Shown: positions 14,094 through 21,708, numbered from the stretch's first letter. The stretch: DNA of 21,708 bases from Candidatus Faecivivens stercoripullorum (GCA_018715285.1 DVLW01000174.1:1-21708), one strand, 5' to 3'. Translations and numbers: made by a program. Notes: generated by a model not told the origin, from the sequence alone.

Positions 14094-14122
14094 ATTATAA
14101 CATGATTTTATGAGTTCGTCAA
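14094..14122 (-). promoter_or_regulatory. Consensus sigma-A promoter for the candidate small RNA
   Basis: On the minus strand TTGACG (14122-14117), a 17-bp spacer and a perfect TATAAT (14099-14094) predict a start at about 14090-14087. No coding sequence follows before the terminator at 13976-13931, so the promoter serves a non-coding RNA. Confidence 0.85.
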
Positions 14123-14165
14123 TGACTTTATGGCGTTAAAATTGTACAGAGCTGAAACAGACATT

Positions 14166-14870
14166 TTATTGATTTTGAGCAGATTCCAGCTGATATTCAT
14201 CTCCGCACAGCTGGCTCCATATCTGAGAAGGTGTCTCTCCATTTTGCAGCCGGTCGTAAATCTGACGGATTGTGATGCTGCCGCATTGTCCAGCAATATT
14301 ACCGTCATTGGAGAGAAAATACCTGCAAGCGCAGTTTGCAGCGGTTTCAAGAATGGAATCGGATATGCTGATATCTTCCGAAGTGAGCGGCCGTGCAGTA
14401 TCTGTGCAGTCCTGTGCGGTCAGCCAGCAGCTATTGTTCAGCTCTTCATCTGTCATATTTTCTGAACGGTCGCCCATCTTCTCCAGTAAGGCAGAGTGCA
14501 GCCCGATGATTCGCATCAGAATTGCCTGGGTAGCTGCCGGCTGTTCTTTCCAGCCTGATGGCATGGATTGTATCTCGTCTTCCAGCAAGGCTGATAACAG
14601 TACAGCCGGAGAGACAAAAAGAATTTCACCATCTTCCATCTCTACCCGGTAGCCTTGAGGCAGCGGTTGCTGTAAAGCAGTGACCGTCATGGGCTTTAAC
14701 AGGGCATCCAGCGTCTGCTCACAGTCGGATAAAGACGCGGTATTCTGGTTTTGCTCCGGCAGTCTGTCCATAAAGGTAGTTGCGATTGGAAACAGGCTGA
14801 TACAGATGATAGTCAGAATAAGATAGAAAAACAGGGATTTTATACTGTTTTGCAGTTTGTCCAGTATCAT
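14166..14870 (-). CDS. Hypothetical single-span extracytoplasmic protein, weak SpoIID-like resemblance
   Basis: The 234-residue protein begins with one membrane anchor (about residues 12-31, FFYLILTIICISLFPIA), so the rest should lie outside the cytoplasm. I do not firmly recognise it. The segments LLSALLEDEIQSMPSGWKEQ and AATQAILMRIIGLHSALL recall the EMP..W..EALKAQAVAARTYAL core of SpoIID/LytB proteins. The C-terminal ISISDSILETAANCACRYF and IYDRLQNGETPSQIWSQL recall the later SpoIID blocks, but the catalytic-type residues are not convincingly kept. I chose the ATG at 14870, with GGAG 8 nt upstream; a longer frame from 14936 lacks a site. It is divergent from citrate synthase, and no terminator is seen before the small-RNA promoter. 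Confidence 0.65.
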   Translation of the reverse strand: MILDKLQNSIKSLFFYLILTIICISLFPIATTFMDRLPEQNQNTASLSDCEQTLDALLKPMTVTALQQPLPQGYRVEMEDGEILFVSPAVLLSALLEDEIQSMPSGWKEQPAATQAILMRIIGLHSALLEKMGDRSENMTDEELNNSCWLTAQDCTDTARPLTSEDISISDSILETAANCACRYFLSNDGNIAGQCGSITIRQIYDRLQNGETPSQIWSQLCGDEYQLESAQNQ

Positions 14871-14984
14871 GAACTTCACTCCATTTTTGCAGCTTTTGCT
14901 GTGCAAGCTGACATGTATACATCTATTATTCATCATATATGCAAGAAAAACTTGTATTTATACTTTTTATGCGCAAGAAACAGC

Positions 14985-15013
14985 TTGACGAAATTGCATT
15001 TATTGTGTACAAT
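14985..15013 (+). promoter_or_regulatory. Predicted sigma-A promoter for citrate synthase
   Basis: TTGACG (14985-14990), a 17-bp spacer and TACAAT (15008-15013) precede a leader of about 100 nt before the ATG at 15120. The leader contains short complementary segments around 15082-15100 but no clear terminator, so I see no evidence of attenuation. Confidence 0.78.
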
Positions 15014-15119
15014 AGTACTCATAACGCTTAAAACAGGAGATCGCAGAAAAGCAGACCGGGATATTGTTTGATTTTGATTTTCGGGAGGTTTCTCTGCCGC
15101 GTCAGGAGGAGAGTGCATC

Positions 15120-16475
15120 ATGTCGCCCATGAAAAAAGAGTCTTTGGACACCTTATTCAATGAATTCCAGAAATATAACCATATTGATTCGGCGCTCAAT
15201 GAAAAGTTCGGCGTAAAACGCGGGCTCCGAAACGCAGACGGCACTGGCGTGCTGGCAGGTCTTACACAGATATGTAATGTTCACGGCTATATTCTCAATG
15301 AAGGTGAAAAGTGTCCGGTCGACGGTGAACTGACCTATCGCGGAATCAATGTACGGGATATGGTGGAATCCTGTGTGGCGGAAAATCGCTTTGGATATGA
15401 GGAAGTTTCCTATCTGCTGCTGTTTGGTCATTTGCCAAACCAGAAACAGCTGGACTTTTACCGTCAGGTACTTTCTCAGGTACGTGCACTGCCGATGGGA
15501 TTTGTGCAGGATATGATTCTGAAAGCGCCTTCCCGTGATATCATGAATAAGCTGGGCAGAAGCATTCTGGCTTTGTACTCCTATGATGAGTTTTCACAGG
15601 ATGAAGGTCTGGAAGCGGAACTGAAAAAAGCTATTTATATCATCGCTCGTATGCCTACCATCATGGTCAACAGTTACATGGCTAAAATCGGTAATTATGA
15701 CAACAAATCCACCTATTTCCATCCGGTTCGTCCCGGTGAATCGGTTGCACAGAGTATCCTTTCAACCCTTCGTCTCACCCGGGAATATACCGATGAAGAA
15801 GCACATCTGCTGGATATCTGCCTGATGCTGCATGCGGAACATGGCGGCGGTAACAATTCGACTTTTGTCTGTCGTGCAATGACTTCGTCGGGAACAGATG
15901 CTTATGCAGCATATTCGGCAGCGGTCGGTTCTCTGAAGGGCTTCAGACATGGCGGTGCCAATATCCGGGTGTGCCAGATGTTTGAAGCAATCAAGGCACA
16001 GGTTAAGGATTGGAGCAATGATGACCAGGTTCGTGAGGCATTGCGGATGGTCATGGATAAAAAGATCGGCGACGGAAGCGGCCTGATTTATGGAATGGGT
16101 CATGCGGTATACACCCTGTCTGACCCGCGTGCAATTATGCTGCGCGACAATGCAGAGAAGCTGGCGAAAATCAAGGGAATGGAAGAGGAATTCCAGCTGC
16201 TCAAGAAGATTGAACAGCTTACTCCCGAAGTATTTGCCGAGAAAAAGGGTGTGACAAAGGATATCTGCGCCAATGTCGATTTGTATTCCGGTTTTGTTTA
16301 TCGGATGTTGGGTCTGCCGGAGGAACTGTTTACACCGCTGTTTGCTACGGCGAGAATCAGCGGATGGGCAGCCCATCGTATCGAAGAGTATTCGACCTGT
16401 TCGCGGATTATGCGTCCTGCGTATAAATCGGTTGTACGCAATAAACCGTATATTCCGATTGAGGAAAGAATGTGA
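15120..16475 (+). CDS. gltA: Citrate synthase
   Basis: Citrate synthase condenses oxaloacetate and acetyl-CoA to citrate, here probably feeding 2-oxoglutarate/glutamate synthesis in an anaerobe with a partial TCA cycle (inference). The 451-residue protein has the catalytic triad in conserved settings: His241 in LHAEHGGGNNSTF, His328 in GMGHAVYTLSDPR and Asp387 in NVDLYSGF. The GFRHGGAN motif (275-281) is also present. It is longer than short archaeal-type enzymes and resembles clostridial citrate synthases with a long N-terminal part. AGGAGG at 15104-15109 supports the ATG at 15120; Met4 is a less well-spaced alternative. It has its own promoter and terminator, so it is monocistronic. 2-methylcitrate synthase is less likely, as no prp genes are nearby. 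Confidence 0.95.
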   Translation: MSPMKKESLDTLFNEFQKYNHIDSALNEKFGVKRGLRNADGTGVLAGLTQICNVHGYILNEGEKCPVDGELTYRGINVRDMVESCVAENRFGYEEVSYLLLFGHLPNQKQLDFYRQVLSQVRALPMGFVQDMILKAPSRDIMNKLGRSILALYSYDEFSQDEGLEAELKKAIYIIARMPTIMVNSYMAKIGNYDNKSTYFHPVRPGESVAQSILSTLRLTREYTDEEAHLLDICLMLHAEHGGGNNSTFVCRAMTSSGTDAYAAYSAAVGSLKGFRHGGANIRVCQMFEAIKAQVKDWSNDDQVREALRMVMDKKIGDGSGLIYGMGHAVYTLSDPRAIMLRDNAEKLAKIKGMEEEFQLLKKIEQLTPEVFAEKKGVTKDICANVDLYSGFVYRMLGLPEELFTPLFATARISGWAAHRIEEYSTCSRIMRPAYKSVVRNKPYIPIEERM

Positions 16476-16486
16476 AATCAGGAGAG

Positions 16487-16532
16487 ATCGCCTGCCAGCG
16501 GCTTTAATTGGCCGCAGGCAGGCGATTTTTTT
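16487..16532 (+). terminator. Intrinsic terminator after citrate synthase
   Basis: ATCGCCTGCC pairs with GGCAGGCGAT and an inner GCGGC with GCCGC. Together they give a 15-bp stem, interrupted by one A opposite A, followed by seven T to 16532. Confidence 0.93.
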
Positions 16533-16564
16533 GTCTGGATGGTGATGTTTGCTGAAAAACGCTA

Positions 16565-16593
16565 TTTTCAAACGACCGGAAATCGGTTATAAT
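16565..16593 (+). promoter_or_regulatory. Predicted promoter for the gamma-glutamyltransferase-led operon
   Basis: TTTTCA (16565-16570), a 17-bp spacer and a perfect TATAAT (16588-16593) lie about 45 bp before the ATG at 16639. The -35 is weak, so an activator could be involved. A short ACCG/CGGT dyad sits in the spacer. Confidence 0.65.
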
Positions 16594-16638
16594 ATATTAA
16601 TAAATTTGCATTATTTTTTTTGAAAGGATGTTCAAAAT

Positions 16639-18258
16639 ATGTCTTTTCCGATCAGTTTTGATCCTCTGACTTATCACTATGCTTCACGCCGAAAAGTCGT
16701 TTATGGGCGTAACGGCATGGTATGTACCGGAAATCCGCTGGCAGCACAGGCTGGACTGGATGTTCTGCGCAAAGGCGGAAACGCAATTGATGCTGCGGTT
16801 GCCGCTGCTTCCACTCTGACGGTTGTCGAACCCACTGCCAATGGTATCGGCAGCGACGCTTTTGCGATTGTGTATACCGGCGGTAAATTATACGGGCTTA
16901 ATTCAAGTGGTCCATCTCCCCGTTCCATTTCTCTGGAAGAAGTGCGTGGCCGCGGTTTTGAGAAGATGCCTGAAGATGGCGTCATTCCGGTGAACGTACC
17001 CGGAGCACCGGGAGCATGGGCAGCATTGTCGGAACGGTTCGGACGGATGCCGCTGACAGATTCAATGGCGACAGCGATCGGGTATGCGGAAGATGGATAT
17101 CCGATTCAGCCGGGTGTAGGAGAAGGATGGAAGGCTTCCTTTGAACGGTGCAGAAAAGCTGCTGAAAAATTCCCGGAGGTAAACAGCTGGTTTGAAACGT
17201 TTGCTCCGGATGGACGGCCGCTTAAAGTGGGTGAACTGCTGCGGCTGCCGGGTCATGCACGGACACTGCGGGCTATTGCCGAAACGAATGCGGAAGAATT
17301 TTACCGGGGCGGACTGGCAGACGAGATTGACCGGTTTATGAAACAGTACGACGGATTTTTGTCCAAAGAAGATCTGGCGGCGTTTTATCCTGAATGGGTG
17401 CAGCCGATGACAACCGATTATCACGGATTTACAGTATGTGAGATTCCGCCAAATGGACATGGAATTACTGTTCTGATGGCACTGAATATCCTGAAAGGAT
17501 TGCCTGAAACCAGCGATCTGTTTACACAGACTCATCGTCAGATTGAGGCCATGAAGCTTGCCTTTACCGACGCACAGCGGTATGTGGCCGATCCGGGATA
17601 TATGACTGTTTCGCCTGACCAGCTGCTGAGTGAAGAATATGCTGCTGCACGCCGTGCACTGATTGGTACGGAAGCCATTACACCGGAATATTGGGAACCG
17701 GTCAAGGGTGGCACCGTTTATCTTTGTACAGCTGACCGGGAAGGAAATATGGTTTCCTATATCCAGAGCAACTATATGGGATTTGGTTCAGGGGTTGTCA
17801 TTCCCGGTACCGGAATTTCTCTGAATAACCGTGGAGCAAACTTCTATCTGGATTCTTCGATGGTCAACTGTCTGGGTCCTGCCAAAAAATCCTATCATAC
17901 CATTATCCCCGGCTTTTTGATGAAGGACGGGCGTCCGGTCGGACCGTTTGGCATTATGGGCGGATTTATGCAGCCGCAGGCACATTTGCAGGTGCTGTTG
18001 TCGGCTATTGACCATCATCTCAACCCTCAGGATGCACTGGATAAACCCCGTTGGATGTGGACAGGCGGTAAAACAATTGAAGTGGAACAGTCTTTTGACG
18101 CTGCCATTCTGGGACAGCTTGCCCGTGCCGGACATAACATTGTAGTCCGGCGGTCGAGTGTACCTTTTGGCCGCGGTGAAATTATCTGGCGCAGTGAAGA
18201 CGGTATTCTCTGCGGCGGATGTGAAATGCGGACCGATGGACAGGTTGCCGCCTGGTAA
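16639..18258 (+). CDS. ggt: Gamma-glutamyltransferase family protein (YwrD-like Ntn hydrolase)
   Basis: Members of this family are N-terminal nucleophile hydrolases that self-cleave into two subunits and transfer or hydrolyse gamma-glutamyl groups, for example of glutathione. The 539-residue product shows GGNAIDAAVAAASTLTVVEP and GIGSDAFAIVY, typical of the large subunit. GGTVYLCTADREGN follows, where Thr359 is the expected cleavage site and nucleophile. FGSGVVIPGTGISLNNRG comes after that. There is no signal peptide, unlike secreted Ggt; the sequence is closest to cytoplasmic YwrD-type proteins as I recall them, whose substrate is unclear. AAAGGA precedes the ATG. It heads a unit with DUF3783, a lipoprotein and a two-component system, 11 bp apart from the next gene. 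Confidence 0.9.
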   Translation: MSFPISFDPLTYHYASRRKVVYGRNGMVCTGNPLAAQAGLDVLRKGGNAIDAAVAAASTLTVVEPTANGIGSDAFAIVYTGGKLYGLNSSGPSPRSISLEEVRGRGFEKMPEDGVIPVNVPGAPGAWAALSERFGRMPLTDSMATAIGYAEDGYPIQPGVGEGWKASFERCRKAAEKFPEVNSWFETFAPDGRPLKVGELLRLPGHARTLRAIAETNAEEFYRGGLADEIDRFMKQYDGFLSKEDLAAFYPEWVQPMTTDYHGFTVCEIPPNGHGITVLMALNILKGLPETSDLFTQTHRQIEAMKLAFTDAQRYVADPGYMTVSPDQLLSEEYAAARRALIGTEAITPEYWEPVKGGTVYLCTADREGNMVSYIQSNYMGFGSGVVIPGTGISLNNRGANFYLDSSMVNCLGPAKKSYHTIIPGFLMKDGRPVGPFGIMGGFMQPQAHLQVLLSAIDHHLNPQDALDKPRWMWTGGKTIEVEQSFDAAILGQLARAGHNIVVRRSSVPFGRGEIIWRSEDGILCGGCEMRTDGQVAAW

Positions 18259-18269
18259 GGAGTATCGTT

Positions 18270-18680
18270 ATGAAAGCAAGAATAAAAGATCAGGCAGCTG
18301 CCGGTGTATGGCTGTATCTTCCGCAGGCAGATGATGCCGCAACAGAGGTCGTACAGACAGCAGCAGCGCGCTGTGATGCCGTCTTTGGGAGTTTTGGCCC
18401 GGAGTCGGCCGGAATGCGGGTCGCAGATATCCTATCCGGCAATGCGCAGTCTGTGGCGACGGATGGAGTTATTCCCGCAAAGCCGGTTTTGCTGATGAAT
18501 GGCTTTAACAGAGCAGGACTGGACCGGTTTTTGGCTGCCTTGAGAGAAGAATTTCAGACTGCCGGTCTGCCGGGTATTGCACTCAAGGCAATTGTCACAC
18601 CGACCAACCGGTCCTGGGATTTCTGCCGTCTGGCAGAGGAGCTCCAGCGGGAACATGATTTGATGCAGCGGGGACGCTGA
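18270..18680 (+). CDS. DUF3783 domain-containing protein
   Basis: The 136-residue soluble protein has a C-terminal DUF3783 domain (about residues 72-130). Its hallmark strings are VLLMNGFNRAGLDRFLAALR and LKAIVTPTNRSW, followed by a helical LAEELQREHDLM. The N-terminal half (residues 10-65) is less conserved in my memory. The function of the family is unknown, and a regulatory or adaptor role is only a guess. AAGGAG lies before the ATG at 18270. It is 11 bp after the gamma-glutamyltransferase gene and 22 bp before the lipoprotein gene, so co-transcription is very likely. Confidence 0.82.
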   Translation: MKARIKDQAAAGVWLYLPQADDAATEVVQTAAARCDAVFGSFGPESAGMRVADILSGNAQSVATDGVIPAKPVLLMNGFNRAGLDRFLAALREEFQTAGLPGIALKAIVTPTNRSWDFCRLAEELQREHDLMQRGR

Positions 18681-18702
18681 ATCGGTGAAAGGAGGGAGCG
18701 GA

Positions 18703-20064
18703 TTGAAAAAACGGCTTTTAAAGTGGCTGTGTGTGCTGGTGGCGATGATGCTGACCAGCTGTTCAGCGACAAATGTCATTACCAGTGTTGACGCGCTTTT
18801 ACGTCCGCCCCGCCTGACAGATGACCAGAATGATATATATGCTGCACTGACGTCTTATCTGTCGGGAAAGGAAATGCATCTGGTTTATCCTCAAAAGGGA
18901 GAGTATCTGTCTGCCTTTATTCAACAGGATCTGGACGGCGATGGTCTGGATGAAGCGGCGGTTTTTTATCAGCTCACCGCGTCCACCTCATCTGCACCGA
19001 TCAATATGGCCATTATGGACCGGCAGAGCGGGAAATGGATGGTAGTATCGGATGTCCAACTAGACGGCAGCGGCGTTGAAGATTTTAACGTTATGGAAAG
19101 CGGAAGTAAGCCGTTGATTGCGGTTGGGCTGACGTATGCAGGCGAGTCGGGTAACAGTTTGATGCAGATATTTGGCATGTACGGAAAGGAACTGAGGCTG
19201 ATTTTTTCGCGTACTTATCTGGCAAAGACGATCTGTGATCTGACAGGAGATGGTAAGGATGAATTTTTGCTGGTATATCCCAATGAGGACAGCGAAGGTG
19301 TACAAAGTGTCCAGGCTGGTCTTTTTATCGCAGACGACAGCCAGGAAGAGGCGTTTATTCAGGCTGCCCGTTGTCCGATTAACCCTGAAATCGTCCGGTT
19401 TCAGCAGTTGAGTGCCGTCCTGCCGGATTGGAGCAGAACATCCGGTAATGCGCATATCTATCTGGATGGATATCGGGGAAGCTCGATGCTCACCGAGGAA
19501 CTGATGGTAGAATCAGGAGAGAACGGTTACGAGATCGAAAATCTGACCTGGCTGCAATCAGATGAGACAGATGGAGAGAGCTATCCGCAGCGTGTCATGC
19601 TCAACTCGATGGATATCAATGGGGACGGATGGTACGAAATTCCGGGACAGCAGCTGCTTCCGGGGTATACCGAAGAAAGTACGGATGTTGTATATCTGAC
19701 TACCTGGTACCGTCATATCAACCGGCGGTATGTACCTCTGTATTCTGCCTATGTGAGCAGCCTGCTCAGTTATCAGTTTATTTTTCCGGCCGATTGGATT
19801 GGGAATGTCACAGCCTATCGGGGACCGTACGGAAATGAAGTGACCTTTTCGGTATGGGACGAAGAAAAACCGATGGAAGATACAGCGCTGATGTCACTGC
19901 GGGCAGTCAGTATTGCAAGCTGGCGTTCAGGCAAGGTGTCTCCGGAATATGAATATTTGGATTCAAGAGGACAGATTGTTTTTCTTGCACGTGTGATTGA
20001 TACTGAAAGCCGTTATTCGCTGACGATGGCGGATATCCGGGAGAGATTTAAAAATATGGGATAA
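18703..20064 (+). CDS. Lipoprotein of unknown function with DxDGDG-type calcium-loop motifs
   Basis: The 453-residue protein starts at TTG 18703, with AGGAGGG 6 nt upstream. A GTG at 18685 in the same frame lacks a ribosome binding site. It has a lipoprotein signal peptide with lipobox LTSC (Cys20), so it is anchored outside the cytoplasmic membrane. Three FG-GAP/dockerin-like acidic loops are visible: DLDGDGLDE (76-84), DLTGDGKDE (179-187) and DINGDGWYE (304-312). Their spacing, about 103 then 125 residues, suggests repeated beta-propeller or VCBS-like blades. No enzymatic motif is apparent. It lies 12 bp before a response regulator and close to its kinase, so it may be an accessory sensor or a target of that system. 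Confidence 0.8.
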   Translation: MKKRLLKWLCVLVAMMLTSCSATNVITSVDALLRPPRLTDDQNDIYAALTSYLSGKEMHLVYPQKGEYLSAFIQQDLDGDGLDEAAVFYQLTASTSSAPINMAIMDRQSGKWMVVSDVQLDGSGVEDFNVMESGSKPLIAVGLTYAGESGNSLMQIFGMYGKELRLIFSRTYLAKTICDLTGDGKDEFLLVYPNEDSEGVQSVQAGLFIADDSQEEAFIQAARCPINPEIVRFQQLSAVLPDWSRTSGNAHIYLDGYRGSSMLTEELMVESGENGYEIENLTWLQSDETDGESYPQRVMLNSMDINGDGWYEIPGQQLLPGYTEESTDVVYLTTWYRHINRRYVPLYSAYVSSLLSYQFIFPADWIGNVTAYRGPYGNEVTFSVWDEEKPMEDTALMSLRAVSIASWRSGKVSPEYEYLDSRGQIVFLARVIDTESRYSLTMADIRERFKNMG

Positions 20065-20076
20065 TGGGGTGATAAA

Positions 20077-20769
20077 ATGAAGCGGATTCTGGTGGTTGAA
20101 GATGAGGATGCAATCCGTAGTTTTGTAGTCGTCAATCTGCAGCGGAGCGGATATATCGTTGTGGATGCGGCAAGTGGGGAACAGGCACTGACTGCCTATG
20201 AACAGGCAGGCGGAGATTTTGATGTGGTTTTGCTGGATATTACGTTGCCGGGAATAGATGGATTTGAGGTATGCCGCCGGCTGCGGGCAAAATCCGCAAC
20301 GCTGGGACTGATTTTTCTGACAGCGCGTACCCAGGAGATGGATAAAGTCGGCGGACTGATGATGGGTGCGGATGACTATGTCACAAAACCATTTTCTCCT
20401 TCAGAACTGGTAGCACGGGTAGACTCGGTATACCGCCGGGTACAGCTTGCCAACAATTCTTCCCGGGCAGAGGTAATCGAAAGCGGACCATTTGTCTTGA
20501 ATACAAGAAGCCGGACCCTGCATAAGGATGGACGGCTGATCGACCTGACACAGGTAGAGTATCAGATTGTGGAACTGCTGATGCAGCACCATGGAGCTGC
20601 AATGGAGCGAACCAAAATCCTGGGAGAAGTCTGGGGAACGGAAGTTTATACCGATGCCAAAATTGTGGATGTCAATATCCGCCGCCTCCGTGTCAAGATA
20701 GAGGATGAACCGTCCAGCCCGGCATATATCCAGACGGTATGGGGTTACGGATATAAGTGGTGCCCGTAA
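20077..20769 (+). CDS. OmpR/PhoB-family response regulator
   Basis: The 230-residue transcription factor has a receiver domain (about 1-118) with the acidic pocket in VVEDED, phospho-acceptor Asp54 in LLDITLPGIDGFE, Thr82 and Lys104 in VTKPFSP. A winged-helix effector domain follows (about 130-229), recognisable from LTQVEYQIVELL, DVNIRRLRVKI and IQTVWGYGYKW. It should be phosphorylated by the histidine kinase encoded 34 bp downstream and bind direct-repeat DNA sites. A GGGGTGAT precedes the ATG. The target genes are unknown; autoregulation of the promoter at 16565-16593, which has a weak -35, is plausible but unproven. Confidence 0.96.
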   Translation: MKRILVVEDEDAIRSFVVVNLQRSGYIVVDAASGEQALTAYEQAGGDFDVVLLDITLPGIDGFEVCRRLRAKSATLGLIFLTARTQEMDKVGGLMMGADDYVTKPFSPSELVARVDSVYRRVQLANNSSRAEVIESGPFVLNTRSRTLHKDGRLIDLTQVEYQIVELLMQHHGAAMERTKILGEVWGTEVYTDAKIVDVNIRRLRVKIEDEPSSPAYIQTVWGYGYKWCP

Positions 20770-20803
20770 AGGTATAATGGGACATGGAAAGGAGAGGCAT
20801 GGA

Positions 20804-21708
20804 ATGCGGATAAAAGGTATTGCACAGAAATGGCTGCTCAACTCCTTTGGAATTGTCCTGGTTATTCTGATAATTGTGATTACCAGCAGCGGTATTATGC
20901 TTCGGGAATATTATTACGGTGCTGTTCACCAGCTGCTGCTGGCCAGATCGGATTTTGTCTACAGTATGCTGGAACGGTTTGAACAGGGAAGCGCAACCGG
21001 TTCTGTTGACGGAGACCTGCGGGAATATGTTGTTTCATATGCGGACAAGGGAATAATCGAACTGATGGCGCTGGATTCATCAGGCGTTGCCAAACTGACG
21101 TCCAGCGGTTTTACCTATCCGAGCGGAACAGCTCCGGATTATCAGCTGGCACTGGATTCTGAATCAGGTATCGGATGGTGGACAGGACAGCTCAACGGAC
21201 AGAAGATTATGGCGGTCTGCCGGCTGGTTCCGGTATTGAACAGCAGTTATTCAGCATTTCGGTTTGTCGTATCTTTGGAGATGGTGGACAGGATTATCCT
21301 GTCGCTGATGCTATTGGTGAGCGGTCTGGGATTTCTGGTACTGACAGGGGTGTATCTGATGGGGATTGCCTTTGCAAGGAGCCTGGTCCGTCCGATACGC
21401 GAACTGGGAGCCGCTGCAAGAAAGATTGCAGGCGGTGATTTCAAAACCCGTATTTCCCGTGATGAAAATGATGAACTGGGTGAACTGTGCGATACCGTCA
21501 ATTCAATGGCGGATGAGCTGGAGACGGCAGAACGGCTCAAAAATGATTTTATTTCCTCGGTTTCCCATGAACTACGTACGCCTTTGACCGCTATTCAGGG
21601 CTGGGCAGAAACTCTGCGGGATGTGGGGCATACCGGCAGTATTTCACCGGATGAACAGCAGCTGATGGAAAAGGGAATGCGGGTTATTCTGGATGAAACC
21701 AGCAGACT
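20804..21708 (+). CDS. Sensor histidine kinase with HAMP domain, 3' end outside window
   Basis: The open frame runs 301 codons from ATG 20804 to the right edge. AAAGGAG lies 9 nt upstream, while the ATG at 20799 stops after four codons. Order of parts: membrane span 1 (about 12-31), an extracytoplasmic domain of about 130 residues (32-160), membrane span 2 (about 163-188), HAMP (about 190-243) and the dimerisation/H-box. The H-box reads FISSVSHELRTPLTAIQGW, with phospho-acceptor His255. The catalytic ATPase domain is beyond the edge. It pairs with the adjacent OmpR-type regulator. The extracytoplasmic domain is large enough to bind a ligand or the co-encoded lipoprotein. Confidence 0.95.
   Translation, partial: MRIKGIAQKWLLNSFGIVLVILIIVITSSGIMLREYYYGAVHQLLLARSDFVYSMLERFEQGSATGSVDGDLREYVVSYADKGIIELMALDSSGVAKLTSSGFTYPSGTAPDYQLALDSESGIGWWTGQLNGQKIMAVCRLVPVLNSSYSAFRFVVSLEMVDRIILSLMLLVSGLGFLVLTGVYLMGIAFARSLVRPIRELGAAARKIAGGDFKTRISRDENDELGELCDTVNSMADELETAERLKNDFISSVSHELRTPLTAIQGWAETLRDVGHTGSISPDEQQLMEKGMRVILDETSR

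Noticed and set aside
14871..14936. 22-residue N-terminal extension of the single-span protein
   Set aside because: No ribosome binding site at 14936, and the membrane anchor sits naturally at the N-terminus when starting at 14870.
15762..16571. 269-codon minus-strand frame over citrate synthase
   Set aside because: It is antisense to an intact enzyme with all catalytic residues and runs through the terminator at 16487-16532. No protein family resemblance.
1..21708. Mobile element, prophage, CRISPR array or tRNA
   Set aside because: I saw no transposase or integrase, no spaced direct repeats, no cloverleaf with a TTCGA-type arm, and composition looks uniform across the window.

Overview
The window looks like chromosomal DNA from a Gram-positive, low-to-mid GC anaerobe of the class Clostridia, most plausibly the Oscillospiraceae/Ruminococcaceae group. 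This rests on the clustered cmk-plsC-ispH genes, TmcAL, a YheO-type regulator, strong AGGAGG-type ribosome binding sites, near-consensus sigma-A promoters and intrinsic terminators. Base composition is close to 50 percent GC by eye. I saw no phage, transposase, CRISPR array, rRNA or tRNA. The genus is inference.

Region 1 (1-4471, minus strand) is one tight six-gene unit read right to left: YheO-type regulator, tmcAL, GNAT acetyltransferase, cmk, plsC and ispH, the last running off the left edge. Gaps are 11-39 bp and plsC overlaps ispH by 8 bp. A consensus promoter lies at 4551-4579. Region 2 (4592-6862, plus strand) is divergent from it. It holds an ornithine cyclodeaminase/mu-crystallin family enzyme under its own consensus promoter, a hairpin carrying a 20-codon ORF, a terminator, and a D-2-hydroxyacid dehydrogenase of the D-lactate dehydrogenase/VanH type.

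Region 3 (6919-12464, plus strand) is a complete five-gene ABC importer of the nickel/peptide class: two permeases, a lipoprotein binding protein and two ATPases. It is preceded by a promoter with a 19-bp spacer and internal dyad, the hallmark of MerR-family control. A roughly 155-nt structured leader follows, ending in a very strong intrinsic terminator 30 nt before the first gene. This is an attenuator or riboswitch layout. A branched, U-tailed RNA structure closes the operon.

Region 4 (12489-14089) holds a CNNM/CorC-HlyC membrane protein with a TTG start and a 12-bp perfect inverted repeat straddling its promoter. On the opposite strand is a strong candidate small RNA of about 155-160 nt with a consensus promoter, three hairpins with C-rich anti-Shine-Dalgarno segments, and a 17-bp terminator hairpin. 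Region 5 (14166-16532) has a single-membrane-span protein with faint SpoIID-like features (minus strand) divergent from citrate synthase (plus strand).

Region 6 (16565-21708, plus strand) appears to be one transcription unit: a YwrD-like gamma-glutamyltransferase homologue, a DUF3783 protein, a lipoprotein with three DxDGDG-like motifs, an OmpR-type response regulator and a HAMP histidine kinase cut by the right edge. The lipoprotein and kinase together could be an extracytoplasmic sensing module. The most interesting unexplained elements are the candidate small RNA, the MerR-type promoter plus attenuator leader of the importer, and the lipoprotein-linked two-component operon.
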